NCBI GenBank assembly: GCA_963796565.1
Contig: CAWCMA010000008.1
Span: 62,001-126,000, forward strand
From: JAKAVN01 sp963796565
Lineage (GTDB): Bacteria; Desulfobacterota; Binatia; Binatales; Binataceae
Direction: 5' to 3'
Length of the DNA: 64,000 bases
Each line of letters begins with the position of its first letter. Positions within the stretch are counted from its first letter, which is position 1. Below the pieces are notes generated by a model that had not been told where the DNA came from, did no database searches, and saw only the letters and a list, made by a program, of their open reading frames with translations. Positions 17,533 through 26,129 of the stretch are shown here, piece after piece. Made by a program: the position numbers and the translations under genes.

Positions 17533-18096
17533 ATGACAGGTCGTATGATCAAATCAATGTGCCTTGTGCTGGCGGCGGCGTTTGTGGCCGCGGCGACGTG
17601 CATGGCCGCAAACCTCGACGGAGTACCCGTGCGCAATACTGGCCACTATGCGATTCTCGACACCGATCGCGGCACGATCGTGATCGAGTTTTACCCCGCC
17701 GTCGCACCCAAGACGGTCGAAAACTTCGAGACCCTGACCAAGAAGGGTTTCTACAACGGCCTCACCTTCCATCGCGTGGTCCCTGGCTTTGTGGTCCAGG
17801 GCGGCGACCCCAAGGGTGACGGCAGCGGCGGCCCCGGCTACGACCTGCCCGCCGAGATCAGCCCCGCGGAAAAGCATCTGCGCGGCTCGGTCGCGACGGC
17901 GCGCCTAGGCGACGCGGTCAATCCCGATCGCAAATCCAGCGGCAGCCAGTTCTATATCTGTCTCGCGGCGCAGCCCAGCCTCGACGGCCAATACACGATC
18001 TTCGGCGGCGTGGTTGAAGGGATGGACGTGGTCGACAAAATTCAGGTCGGCGATCACATCAAGAAGGTCACACTGGCCTCCCAGTTGCCGAAATAG
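17533..18096 (+). CDS. Exported peptidyl-prolyl cis-trans isomerase, cyclophilin type
   Basis: 187 residues from the ATG at 17533; a second ATG at 17521 is in frame. A signal peptide (MTGRMIKSMCLVLAAAFVAA, cut near CMAA) precedes a cyclophilin core. A Cys near the cut (TCMAA) is not a good lipobox. The core has YNGLTFHRVVPGFVVQGGDP with the catalytic Arg, GPGYDLPAEI, SGSQFYI and FGGVVEGMDVVDKI. The enzyme speeds proline isomerisation during folding of periplasmic or outer-membrane proteins. It is followed 61 bases later by a PHP protein on the same strand. Confidence 0.9.
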   Translation: MTGRMIKSMCLVLAAAFVAAATCMAANLDGVPVRNTGHYAILDTDRGTIVIEFYPAVAPKTVENFETLTKKGFYNGLTFHRVVPGFVVQGGDPKGDGSGGPGYDLPAEISPAEKHLRGSVATARLGDAVNPDRKSSGSQFYICLAAQPSLDGQYTIFGGVVEGMDVVDKIQVGDHIKKVTLASQLPK

Positions 18097-18157
18097 GCGC
18101 GCGCGGATCGCAAACGGCGGATCGGAAAAAGCGGGTCGGATACAGGTTGATGGCTGC

Positions 18158-18886
18158 ATGAGCATCGGCGCGAGTGGACACCAGGCCGGGCCCTACTTCA
18201 CCGTCGACCTCCATCTGCACACCAACCGCGGCAGTGCGGATTCCAATCTGTCGCCACGCGACCTGGTCGAGCGCGCCCGCGTCATCGGCATCGGGGCCGT
18301 CTGCATCACCGAGCACGACACGATGTGGGACCTGGCCGAGGTCGGCGAGGCGGCGCGCGAGGCCGGCGTGCTGCTGCTGCGCGGGATGGAAGTGACGACC
18401 GACATGGGCCACATCGGGGTCTTCGGCCTGAACAGCTATCTCGGCGGAATCTACAAGCTCTCCGAATTGCGCCGGGTGGCCGACCGGAGCGGCGCGATCC
18501 TGATTGCCAACCATCCCTTCCGTTACCGGCTCGATGCACGGATGTCGTTTATGAATTCCGACCACGAGCCGATCGACCCGGCGCATCCCGACCGCGCCGC
18601 CAAGCTCGATATTTTTCGCATGGTCGACGCAGTCGAGGCGCTCAACGGCGCCTGCTCGGAAGAGGAAAATCGCTTCGCGCTCGAAGTCGCCGAGCGCCTG
18701 GGATTGGCCGTGGTGGCCGGCAGCGATTCCCACTCCGCAAGTTCGATCGGATGCGTGACGACGCTCTTTTCCGAGCCGGTCCGCAGCGAGGGCGAACTGA
18801 TCGACGCAATCCGCGGCCGGCGCTCGCGCGCCGGCCGCGGCTTGCTCAAGCGGGCCGTCGAGCCATTCGAACTCCCGGCCGCGTAG
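18158..18886 (+). CDS. PHP domain phosphoesterase
   Basis: 242 residues from the ATG at 18158; upstream in-frame starts overlap the cyclophilin gene and lack homology. The polymerase-and-histidinol-phosphatase signature is present: DLHLHTN (His19, His21), ITEHDTM, GMEVTT, NHPFRY and VAGSDSHS. These residues bind a three-metal cluster for phosphoester hydrolysis. Stand-alone PHP proteins include nucleoside 3',5'-bisphosphate phosphatases and RNases of the RNase AM type, but the substrate is not shown here. A 13-bp inverted repeat encodes the basic stretch RGRRSRAGRG at residues 219-228. Confidence 0.8.
   Translation: MSIGASGHQAGPYFTVDLHLHTNRGSADSNLSPRDLVERARVIGIGAVCITEHDTMWDLAEVGEAAREAGVLLLRGMEVTTDMGHIGVFGLNSYLGGIYKLSELRRVADRSGAILIANHPFRYRLDARMSFMNSDHEPIDPAHPDRAAKLDIFRMVDAVEALNGACSEEENRFALEVAERLGLAVVAGSDSHSASSIGCVTTLFSEPVRSEGELIDAIRGRRSRAGRGLLKRAVEPFELPAA
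18811..18840. repeat. Intragenic inverted repeat H5 (13-bp stem, 4-base loop)
   Basis: Arms 18811-18823 and 18828-18840, loop TCGC. It lies in the C-terminal tail of the PHP protein, beyond the metal motifs. Confidence 0.8.
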
Positions 18887-19246
18887 GCGGGCGCGCTCTT
18901 TTCCCTCCCCCGTGTCTGGGGGGCGAGGGTGAGGGCCTAGAGGCGGCTCTGAATCTCCGTGAGAACCGCCTCCGTCTGCATCAGAGCTTCGCAATCCGAA
19001 AAGCGCAACACTGAAAAAAACATCAGACGAGGAAGCGCCCAAAGGAAAGACATCCGGCGCTTCCGCGCTCAACCCCACCCTCAATTCTCCCCCGAGACAC
19101 GCGGGAGGAGTCAGAAAGCGCGCCGCCCGTCGACGGCGGATCAGAACGCGCGGCGCCACCACACTCTCGGCGCGCGCCGATTTCGTTGCGCGCGGTGCGC
19201 TGATTTCGGAGGCGATCGAGTCCCCCAGCGTTACGATTTCCCTACC
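18887..19246. other. Intergenic region with a dispersed-repeat pair in inverted orientation
   Basis: No gene seen. A motif of the form CTCCC(C/G)CGTGTCT(G/C)GGGG followed by GAGGGT occurs at 18905-18930 on the plus strand and again, inverted, at about 19070-19109. Both copies look like a genome-dispersed intergenic repeat. The frame upstream of ptsP is open through here but the encoded residues are not like any PtsP N-terminus. TACGAT at 19232-19237 is a possible -10, nine bases before the ptsP ATG. Confidence 0.55.
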
Positions 19247-21679
19247 ATGGTTGTGGAACAAACGGCGCGTGGGATAAAATTCATCGGAACCCCCCGAATC
19301 ATGGCAGTCAATCGCGACCGACTCGCGCTCATCGAGGACATCTCCGCCATCGGCGGCGACGCCGCGAACACGCTGCGCGAGACCCTGGACAAGATCGTCG
19401 GCGCAATTGCAGCCGGCATGGAGGTCGAGGTCTGCTCGCTCTACCTCTTCGACGGGCAGCGCGAGCGCCTAGTGCTGCGCGCCACGGTCGGGCTGGAGTC
19501 GGAATCGGTCGGCAAGGTCTCGATGCGGGTCAACGAGGGATTGGTCGGGCTGGTGGTCGAGCACGGACAGCCGGTAACGGTGTCCGACGCGATCAGCCAT
19601 CCGCGCTACAAATATTTTCCCGAGACCGGCGAGGAGCGCTATCACGCCTTTTTAGGCGTGCCGGTGCAGGACGGGCGGCAAAAGCCGATCGGCGTGATGG
19701 TGGTGCAGACCTTTCGCAGCCGCAAATTCGGCCCGGGCGAAGTGCGCCTGCTCAAGACCGCGGCCAACCAGGTGGCGCAGATCCTCTCGCATTTCCGCCT
19801 GCGCGAAACGCTCGCGACCAAGGAAAAGGAACGCGACGAGTACCGCCGGCGGATGATCGAGGCCAACCGCCAGCTCAAGGGCTACGAGAAGATCGGCGGT
19901 GAGACCCGCGTCAAAGCGCCGGTCAAGGTGCGCCGCCCTCGCCTGGTCGGATTGGCGGCGGCGCCCGGCTTCGGCCACGGCGTCGCGCACGTGGTCGGCA
20001 CTTTTTTGAGCACCATCGATCGCAACCTGCGCTCGCGCGACCTCAAGGCCGAGCATAAGCGCCTGGAAGAGGCGCTGGTGCGCTCGCTCTCCGAGCTTGA
20101 CGCGGTCAGGAACCGGATGGCGCCGCTGATGCCGGAATCCGAGCTCAAGATTTTCGACGCCCACAAGATGATCCTGCAGGACGACGAGTTCGTCGGCCGG
20201 ATCCGCGATATCGTCTCGACCGGCTACGCGGCCGAGAGCGCGCTGTTCCGGGTGATCGACGAGCTGAGCGCGCAACTGTTGGCGGTCGCCGACGGCTACC
20301 TGCGCGAGCGCGCCACCGACTTCCGCGACGTCGGCCATCGCCTGCTGCGCCATATGCGCCAGGACGAGCGGCGCAATCCGTTCAGCAAGTCCACCATCCT
20401 CGTCGCCGAGGAGCTGACGCTCTCGCAACTCACGCTCGTGTCGCACGAGAACCTGGTCGGCATCGCCCTGGAGTCGGGCGGAACGACCTCGCACGCCGCC
20501 CTGCTGGCGCGCGCCTTCGAGATTCCCACCGTGGTCGGCGTCGACCACCTGATGGAGTCGGTGGCCGAGGGCGACAATTTGGTGCTCGACGGCAACTCGG
20601 GCATCGTCTACGTCAATCCCGCACCCGAAGTCGAGCGCGAGTACCAGGTGCTGCACAAGCGCTACGACGCGTTCCGGCGCGAACTGATGGCGGAGGGCGG
20701 CCACGAGCCTGCCGCCACACGCGACGGCAACCGGGTCCAGTTACTGGCCAATATCGCGCTCTACCACGATATCCCGCTGGCGCTGAAGTACGGCGCCGAG
20801 GGCGTGGGGCTGCTCCGCTCGGAGTTTTCGTTTCTGACCTACGAGGATTTCCCGGACGAGAATCAGCAGATTGCGCTGTACTCGCGAATGCTGGAGGCGA
20901 TGGGCAAGCGGCCGGTGACGATTCGCACGCTCGACATCGGCGCCGACAAGTATCCGCCGTATATGCGGGTGCCGCGCGAGGACAATCCGTTCCTGGGATG
21001 GCGCTCGATTCGGATCTCGCTCGAGATGCCGAGCCTGTTCAAGGTTCAGCTCCGCGCCATCCTCCGCGCCGCCGTGCGCCACGATGTAAAGATCATGTTT
21101 CCGATGATCTCGAGCCTCGAGGAGTTGCGTCGTGCGCGCGAACTGCTGGCGGAGTCGCAGGGCGAGCTGTTCCGCGAGGGGCTGGAGCACAACCCCAGCG
21201 TCAAGGTCGGAATCATGGTCGAGGTGCCCTCCGCGGTATGGCTGGCGCCGCGACTTATTCGCGAAGTCGATTTCTTCTCTATCGGCACCAATGACCTCAT
21301 CCAGTATCTGCTCGCCGCCGACCGCAACAACCCGCGCGTCGCGCATCTGTATGAAGCGCTCCATCCTGCGGTGCTCTCGGCGATTGCCGAGGTCGTCAAC
21401 GTGGCGCACGCCGCGGGCAAGGAGGTGTGCATCTGCGGTGAGATGGCGTCCGACCCGCTAGCCACCCTGCTGCTGGTGGGGATGGGCCTCGACCAGCTCA
21501 GTCTGAGCCCGCTGTTCATCCCGGTGATTCGCAAAATTGTGCGAGAGACCAACTATCGCACCGCGCGGCTCATCGCTCACGACACGCTCGAGATGGCCAG
21601 CGTGCAGGAGATAAGGGGCTACCTTATCGAGCGTTACCGCGACCTGGGACTGATAAAACTTGTGGAAATGTTCCGTTAA
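19247..21679 (+). CDS. ptsP: PtsP-like phosphoenolpyruvate-protein phosphotransferase with GAF domain
   Basis: 810 residues from the ATG at 19247; Met at 19301 is an alternative. Domains in order: GAF (about 30-180, VEVCSLYLFDGQRERLVLRATVG), PEP-utiliser N-terminal helical domain with LVGLAAAPGFGHGVAH, the swivelling phosphohistidine domain GGTTSHAALLARAFEIP with active His416, and the PEP-binding TIM barrel ending in GEMASDP. This is enzyme I-Ntr, which passes phosphate from PEP to NPr/EIIA-Ntr and so reports nitrogen status through its GAF domain. No npr or ptsN gene is in the window. A long insertion-free catalytic half suggests it is active. Confidence 0.92.
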   Translation: MVVEQTARGIKFIGTPRIMAVNRDRLALIEDISAIGGDAANTLRETLDKIVGAIAAGMEVEVCSLYLFDGQRERLVLRATVGLESESVGKVSMRVNEGLVGLVVEHGQPVTVSDAISHPRYKYFPETGEERYHAFLGVPVQDGRQKPIGVMVVQTFRSRKFGPGEVRLLKTAANQVAQILSHFRLRETLATKEKERDEYRRRMIEANRQLKGYEKIGGETRVKAPVKVRRPRLVGLAAAPGFGHGVAHVVGTFLSTIDRNLRSRDLKAEHKRLEEALVRSLSELDAVRNRMAPLMPESELKIFDAHKMILQDDEFVGRIRDIVSTGYAAESALFRVIDELSAQLLAVADGYLRERATDFRDVGHRLLRHMRQDERRNPFSKSTILVAEELTLSQLTLVSHENLVGIALESGGTTSHAALLARAFEIPTVVGVDHLMESVAEGDNLVLDGNSGIVYVNPAPEVEREYQVLHKRYDAFRRELMAEGGHEPAATRDGNRVQLLANIALYHDIPLALKYGAEGVGLLRSEFSFLTYEDFPDENQQIALYSRMLEAMGKRPVTIRTLDIGADKYPPYMRVPREDNPFLGWRSIRISLEMPSLFKVQLRAILRAAVRHDVKIMFPMISSLEELRRARELLAESQGELFREGLEHNPSVKVGIMVEVPSAVWLAPRLIREVDFFSIGTNDLIQYLLAADRNNPRVAHLYEALHPAVLSAIAEVVNVAHAAGKEVCICGEMASDPLATLLLVGMGLDQLSLSPLFIPVIRKIVRETNYRTARLIAHDTLEMASVQEIRGYLIERYRDLGLIKLVEMFR

Positions 21680-21854
21680 ATAGTATGAGATGTTCCTTGA
21701 ATAACGGGCTTTTGCATGGGGAGGGTTGTGGATGAGCGGCGGGTCTGCAATGTTGACTTCCAAGGTCTGGATTAGTTAACTCTGACCGTTCGGTTAGAAG
21801 CCGTTCGGCTCAAGGTTTCGGATAATTCTTGGGGCGGAAGAAAAAAGGATCTGA

Positions 21855-23726
21855 ATGATGTTGTTACTGGTCTGCCTGGGATGCGTTGCGCTGCTTGCCG
21901 GCGTCAGCGGCTACCTGGTTCTCGGACGCAATCGCTACGGCGCTAAGCGCTCCGGACGTCCGCTGGAAATTGGCGCCTCGCAAAGCGCGCTCAGTCTGGG
22001 TTCGATTCGGCCTGAGCCGTGCCGCACTATAAGGGTCTATTTCATTAAGCCGTCGCGCTACGACGATAACGGCTACGTCCAGTTTTTTCGCTACGGCGTT
22101 CAACCAAATAACACCCTGACCGTGCTCGCGGCGCTCAACGACACCTTCAACAAGCGGTATTCGGCCGAGCGCAACGTTTACCTCCAGACCGTGCTGTGGG
22201 ACGAGATTTGTGACGGCGCGGTATCCCCGGAAACCATCGTGGCGATCAAGGAAAAGGCGCGCGAGGACGGCGTCGAACTGCTCATCGGGCTTTCCGGCGT
22301 GCAGTCCAACCAGTACCCGCGTGGCCGCGACCTCGGATTGCAGTTCATTGCGCAGGGCCTGCCCACGATGATGGGCGGGTTCCACGTCAGCGGCTATCCC
22401 GAGTCGGTCAAGTTCCTCAACAGCTGTGGCATCACCACCATCGTGGGCGAAGCCGAGAACCTGTGGGGCCAGATCATCGAGGACTTTCTGCGCGGCGAGC
22501 TCCAGCTCAACTATTCAGTCACCGAAGGCATCCGCGCCAAGACCGGCCAGCAAGACATCATCGTGCCGCTCATCACCGAAGCCCAGTTGCCGTTGATCGA
22601 CGACCGCTATTTGACGCGCTTCTTCAACGAAGCGATGACCACCATCGACACCTCGCGCGGATGCCCGTTCACCTGCTCGTACTGCAGCGTGAAGAACGTG
22701 ATGGGGCGCACGATGCGCTCGCGCGAGCCGAACGCGGTGGTGCACTGGGTGCGCGACGCGATTCGCTTCCACGGCATCGAATCGCTGTTTCTGGTTGACG
22801 ACGATTTTTTCCGCAGCCCGCGCTGGGAGGAAATTCTGACCGGCCTGGTCGAGGTCAAGAAGGAATACCCGCGGCTCAGCTTCATGATGCAGGTTGACGT
22901 CGACGCTTCGTGCTACGCCAACGTGGCGCCGGGCGAGACCGAGGGCGCCAAGCATCGGCGCAGCAAGCGCTTCGTTGAACTGGCGGCGCGCGCCGGATGC
23001 TACCAGGCCTTCGTCGGAATCGAGTCGCTCAACCCCGACAACCTCAACTTCGCGACCAAGTACCAGAACACCGACGACCGTCAGCATCGGCTGAAGATCG
23101 AGGATTCGCGCGCGCGCGTGCTCGAGAAATATCGCCGCGTGGTCGACAACTGGCATCGCTTCGGCGTCTCAGTACACGCCGGCTACATGCTGGGCTTTCC
23201 CTTCGACGGCGCCGACTGCGGACGGATCGCGGCCAAGACGCTGCGCAAGCTCGGCTTCGACATCGTGTCGTTCTTCATCATGACGCCGCTTCCCGGCACC
23301 GAGGACCAGGTCCGCTACGCCAAGGAAGACAGCATCACCGACTGGGACTTCAACAACCTCGATTCCCAGCACGTCACGCTCAAGCACGAGCGGCTGGACC
23401 GCGACTCCTGGATGCGCGCGTATCGCGAGGCGTTCACAGGCTTCTACTCGTTCCCCGGCCTGCTCAAGGCTATCTTCACCGTATGCGGCGGCCGCGGACT
23501 GGAAGCCGAAGCTCGCCGTTCGACCCTGCGCCAGTTCATGTACTACTTTTTTAGCTATCGCCAGGGGCGCCATCCGATGGTCGGCGGGGTGTGGCAGATT
23601 CTTCGGCGCGACGTGCGCCGCGTCGCCATAACCGACGCCGAGGCTCTGCGACATTACCTGGGCGGGATGCGCTTCGACGCGATCTTGCGCGGCGACGGCG
23701 GCGGATTCGCCGCAGAGCCAGCGTAA
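21855..23726 (+). CDS. Membrane-anchored radical SAM protein with B12-binding-like N-terminal domain
   Basis: 623 residues; GGAT upstream of ATG 21855 (ATG 21858 also possible). A membrane helix occupies residues 1-21. Residues about 50-240 look like a degraded cobalamin-binding Rossmann region (LLIGLSGVQSNQYPRG, GLPTMMGGFHVSGYPE, GEAENLWGQII). The radical SAM domain begins at DTSRGCPFTCSYC with [4Fe-4S] ligands Cys270, Cys274, Cys277, followed by LFLVDDDFFRSP, GIESLNPDNL and GYMLGFPFDG. The Asp-x-His-x-x-Gly loop of true B12 binders is not seen, so cobalamin use is doubtful. Relatives act in lipid, hopanoid or tetrapyrrole chemistry; the product is unknown. Transcribed alone after a 175-base gap. 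Confidence 0.8.
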   Translation: MMLLLVCLGCVALLAGVSGYLVLGRNRYGAKRSGRPLEIGASQSALSLGSIRPEPCRTIRVYFIKPSRYDDNGYVQFFRYGVQPNNTLTVLAALNDTFNKRYSAERNVYLQTVLWDEICDGAVSPETIVAIKEKAREDGVELLIGLSGVQSNQYPRGRDLGLQFIAQGLPTMMGGFHVSGYPESVKFLNSCGITTIVGEAENLWGQIIEDFLRGELQLNYSVTEGIRAKTGQQDIIVPLITEAQLPLIDDRYLTRFFNEAMTTIDTSRGCPFTCSYCSVKNVMGRTMRSREPNAVVHWVRDAIRFHGIESLFLVDDDFFRSPRWEEILTGLVEVKKEYPRLSFMMQVDVDASCYANVAPGETEGAKHRRSKRFVELAARAGCYQAFVGIESLNPDNLNFATKYQNTDDRQHRLKIEDSRARVLEKYRRVVDNWHRFGVSVHAGYMLGFPFDGADCGRIAAKTLRKLGFDIVSFFIMTPLPGTEDQVRYAKEDSITDWDFNNLDSQHVTLKHERLDRDSWMRAYREAFTGFYSFPGLLKAIFTVCGGRGLEAEARRSTLRQFMYYFFSYRQGRHPMVGGVWQILRRDVRRVAITDAEALRHYLGGMRFDAILRGDGGGFAAEPA

Positions 23727-23744
23727 ACGAAGGCCCAGATATCG

Positions 23745-23778
23745 CCGGCGCGTCCGCTTTAGATGAGCGGCGCGCCGG
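23745..23778. repeat. Hairpin after the radical SAM gene
   Basis: Arms CCGGCGCG(T)CCGCT and AGCGGCGCGCCGG pair over 13 bp with one bulged T; loop TTAGATG. It lies 19 bases after the radical SAM stop and just before a terminator. Confidence 0.55.
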
Positions 23779-23791
23779 TTTCAATCCCACA

Positions 23792-23829
23792 CGCCCGCCG
23801 GCATCCGCGAAACGCCAGCGGGCGCTTTT
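23792..23829 (+). terminator. Rho-independent terminator after the radical SAM gene
   Basis: An 11-bp stem with one mismatch (23792-23802 with 23814-23824) is followed by CTTTT (23825-23829). Confidence 0.6.
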
Positions 23830-23909
23830 GCGTCTCGGCACGGCACTGATTCAGTTTGATGAACCAGCGCCCTCGGCACGTTCATGTAGCCGCGACGCTG
23901 TTCGCGTAC

Positions 23910-23915
23910 TAAAAT
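23910..23915 (+). promoter_or_regulatory. -10-like hexamer TAAAAT ten bases before an ATG
   Basis: TAAAAT ends ten bases before the ATG at 23926 and no Shine-Dalgarno is present; fits a near-leaderless start. No clear -35. Confidence 0.35.
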
Positions 23916-23925
23916 AACTGCGCCG

Positions 23926-24789
23926 ATGGAGTCGCAATTACAGAGCCTGCTCGGCCCGGGGCCTCAGCGTCTCGGCGCCGAAATCGTACTCGTCGCGCTG
24001 GTCGTCATCCTGTTGAGCCTCTACCTACGCGGCCCGCTGGGGGCGCTCTGCCGAATCGTGGTGTTCGTCGGTGCCATGGCAGTCATCATCGGGGGCACGG
24101 CTATTCTGATGAACAACGTCTCGCTCGCCGGGCCGCCCAGCGCGTCCGTGCGGCTGCAGCGCTTCCTGACCGTGAACTGGGCGGCCACCAGCGACAAGGG
24201 CGACGGCGCCGCGGCCTGCGCCGATCCGGTCCAACTTGCGGCACGTCAGCCGGCGGGCGCCGAGCATCACGAGCGCCATCATGTGCGGCGCACGGCCGCA
24301 CACGCGGACGCAGAACCCGCTGCGTCCCCCACGGCGACTCCCGCCGCGGGAGCGGAGGGGGCGGGCGGCAGCGAAGGAGAGCCGAGCTTTCCCGAGCTGG
24401 TGCGCAACGCGTATCCGGGAATCCCGCCCGCGCGATTGATGCAGATTGCGGCCGCCACCGCGGCCGGACTTCCGGGATGGCAAATCGTAAGCTCAGATCC
24501 CAAAACGCGTACCATCAATGCGGTATACCGCACGCGCATCTTCGGCTTCCTCGACGACGTGCGAATCATCGTGACCCCGCAGAGCGAAGTTGACGTGTGC
24601 TCGCGCTCGCGCGTCGGCGAGCCGGATTCGCATTCGCTGTTGAGCGTTTTCCACGGCGACTTCGGCTCCAACATCGGACGGATCAAGGAATTCTACCTTG
24701 CGCTCGCGCCGGCCGCGGACGAGACTTATCGACAGGTTGAAATCGAGCAGACCGCGCAGCAGCGCGGGGTCAAGGTGCTCAGGCCTTAG
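23926..24789 (+). CDS. Membrane protein with DUF1499 domain
   Basis: 287 residues. Two membrane helices (about 16-30 and 40-58, the second IVVFVGAMAVIIGGTAILM) are followed by a Pro/Ala/His-rich linker to about residue 150 and then a DUF1499 domain (FPELVRNAYPGIPP, GWQIVSSDPKTRTINAVYRTRIFGFLDDVRIIV, SRSRVGEPDSHSL). DUF1499 proteins are widespread periplasmic or membrane-attached proteins of unknown role. The linker DNA holds short hairpins (stems of 7-8 bp) around 24289-24340. Followed by a DUF507 gene 97 bases downstream. Confidence 0.75.
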   Translation: MESQLQSLLGPGPQRLGAEIVLVALVVILLSLYLRGPLGALCRIVVFVGAMAVIIGGTAILMNNVSLAGPPSASVRLQRFLTVNWAATSDKGDGAAACADPVQLAARQPAGAEHHERHHVRRTAAHADAEPAASPTATPAAGAEGAGGSEGEPSFPELVRNAYPGIPPARLMQIAAATAAGLPGWQIVSSDPKTRTINAVYRTRIFGFLDDVRIIVTPQSEVDVCSRSRVGEPDSHSLLSVFHGDFGSNIGRIKEFYLALAPAADETYRQVEIEQTAQQRGVKVLRP

Positions 24790-24886
24790 ATGCGCGCTTG
24801 CGGCCGGACTTGACCGGAGACCCCTGCCCGCCGGAACATCGTCTTTCAGGGAAGCTGGGAAATTTTTTCGGGAGCGATTAATTCAA

Positions 24887-25159
24887 ATGCTGCGCGAAGC
24901 GCAAATCGATGCACTGGCGAACCATCTGGTGAATGGGCTCGTCGCGCGCGGCATTATCAAGCCGCGCGCCGACGTAAAGGACCTGGTCGCCTGCGTGGTC
25001 GAACTGATGTCGGAGAACTTCGAGACCGAAGCCCGCATCGACGACGAGGCCGACAGGATGGCCGAGGAGCAGGCGCGCCTTAATCCGGCGATCGACGTCA
25101 CCCGGCTGCGCTCGATGATCCGCCAGCGCCTCGCGCAGAAGCAGAATTTTACCCTTTAG
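24887..25159 (+). CDS. DUF507 family protein (copy 1)
   Basis: 90 residues from the ATG at 24887 with GGGAG upstream; longer in-frame starts run into the previous gene. The pattern MLREAQIDALANHLVNGLV, a central acidic segment ETEARIDDEADRMAEEQ and the end DVTRLRSMIRQRLAQKQNF is that of the DUF507 group, all-helical small proteins found in deltaproteobacteria and a few other phyla, with no known function. It stands directly before a second DUF507 gene and cyaY on the same strand, so the three probably form one unit. Confidence 0.75.
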   Translation: MLREAQIDALANHLVNGLVARGIIKPRADVKDLVACVVELMSENFETEARIDDEADRMAEEQARLNPAIDVTRLRSMIRQRLAQKQNFTL

Positions 25160-25205
25160 CCGGCGAGCGGCGCCGCTGCTCGAGGCGAGCTGAAATGGCG
25201 ATGCG

Positions 25206-25481
25206 ATGAAGCTGAGCGAAGAACGAATCCTTTATCTGGCGCGCGAATCGATCGCGCGGCTGCGCGACGAGAAACTGGCTGAGATCCCCAACTTCGCACT
25301 GGCGCTGCGCCAGGCGCGCGACCTCATTGCCGGATGGGAAGAGCAGGGCGACGCGATCGACGAAATCGTGAGGCGCAAAATCATCTCGCTCAGGCGCGGC
25401 GTGGTCGAGGGCAGCAACGAATGGAACATCTTGTTTCGCCGCTACCGCGACGAGGAATTGCGCAAGAAAGGCCCGCGCTGA
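25206..25481 (+). CDS. DUF507 family protein (copy 2)
   Basis: 91 residues. MKLSEERILYLARESIARL, an acidic middle (WEEQGDAIDEIVRRKI) and the end EWNILFRRYRDEELRKK match DUF507 more closely than copy 1, to which it is only distantly similar. The gap from copy 1 is 46 bases and from cyaY 16 bases. A role with the neighbouring copy, perhaps as a heterodimer, is possible but speculative. No membrane or signal segment. Confidence 0.75.
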   Translation: MKLSEERILYLARESIARLRDEKLAEIPNFALALRQARDLIAGWEEQGDAIDEIVRRKIISLRRGVVEGSNEWNILFRRYRDEELRKKGPR

Positions 25482-25483
25482 GA

Positions 25484-25489
25484 TACAAT
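25484..25489 (+). promoter_or_regulatory. -10-like hexamer TACAAT eight bases before the cyaY ATG
   Basis: TACAAT ends eight bases before the ATG at 25498, with no Shine-Dalgarno between; fits a leaderless cyaY message. The -35 is weak (TTGCGC at 25458, spacer 20). Confidence 0.4.
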
Positions 25490-25497
25490 TACCGCCC

Positions 25498-25824
25498 ATG
25501 GACTCCAAGGAATTTGTCGCCCGTTCCGAGGCCTGTATTTCCCGCGTGGCCAAGTGGCTCGAGGATTTCGACCCCGACGAAGTCGATTACAGCGCGGGCG
25601 ACGGCGCGTTGACGATGGAATTTCCCGACGGCGGCCGCTTCGTGCTGAGCCGCCAGAGCGCGACCTCGCAGGTCTGGCTGGCGGCCGGCGCTCACGGATG
25701 GCATTTCAACTACGACCCGGCGGCCGATCGCTGGATCGACGACAAGGACGGCCAGGACCTGTACGCGAGGCTGGCCGAATCGCTGTCCGAGAAGCTGGGG
25801 CGGCCGATCGAATTCGAAAGCTGA
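25498..25824 (+). CDS. cyaY: Frataxin-like iron donor protein CyaY
   Basis: 108 residues, the usual CyaY length. The acidic first helix (EDFDPDEVDYSAGDGALTMEF) and the beta-sheet with QVWLAAGAHGWHFNY match frataxin; the conserved Trp and acidic ridge that bind iron and contact the cysteine desulfurase IscS are visible. CyaY tunes Fe-S cluster assembly in the cytoplasm. No isc genes are nearby. It ends about 185 bases before the CIRCE operator of groES. Confidence 0.88.
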   Translation: MDSKEFVARSEACISRVAKWLEDFDPDEVDYSAGDGALTMEFPDGGRFVLSRQSATSQVWLAAGAHGWHFNYDPAADRWIDDKDGQDLYARLAESLSEKLGRPIEFES

Positions 25825-26008
25825 GTTCGAAAGTTGAGCCGTCCGCCACTGGCAGGCCAGTCTATCCAGATGTTTGATTGATTTAAGTCAGTTTTGTTTG
25901 TCTAACGCTCTCTTCGTAGCATCTGTGATCACGTCCGATTGCCAGCCCACTCGGCGGTTGATGCGCGGACTCTTTGCGTTTCGGCGCGCGTCGCGATAGT
26001 TTGTGGGA

Positions 26009-26035
26009 TTGGCACTCGGGCTTCGCGAGTGCCAA
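26009..26035 (+). promoter_or_regulatory. CIRCE element (HrcA operator) of groESL
   Basis: TTGGCACTC, nine bases, GAGTGCCAA: a perfect inverted repeat with the CIRCE geometry. Both arms differ from the consensus TTAGCACTC/GAGTGCTAA at the same, compensating position. HrcA should bind here and repress groESL until heat stress; hrcA is not in the window. Confidence 0.93.
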
Positions 26036-26063
26036 TTGACAATCAATCACCTGTGATTAGATT
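26036..26063 (+). promoter_or_regulatory. Sigma70-type promoter of groESL
   Basis: TTGACA (26036-26041) begins at the base after CIRCE; TAGATT (26058-26063) is a reasonable -10 after 16 bases. HrcA bound at CIRCE would block the -35. The rest of the 25825-26129 gap shows no gene. Confidence 0.65.
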
Positions 26064-26129
26064 ATTGAGCGCGGAAATTGGTTCCGCCCAAATCCACATA
26101 ACATCGAGGCAAGGAGGCTGCTGGTCCCC

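Noticed and set aside
18959..19246. Upstream extension of the ptsP frame
   Set aside because: It is open but covers a dispersed repeat and encodes residues unlike any PtsP or GAF N-terminus.
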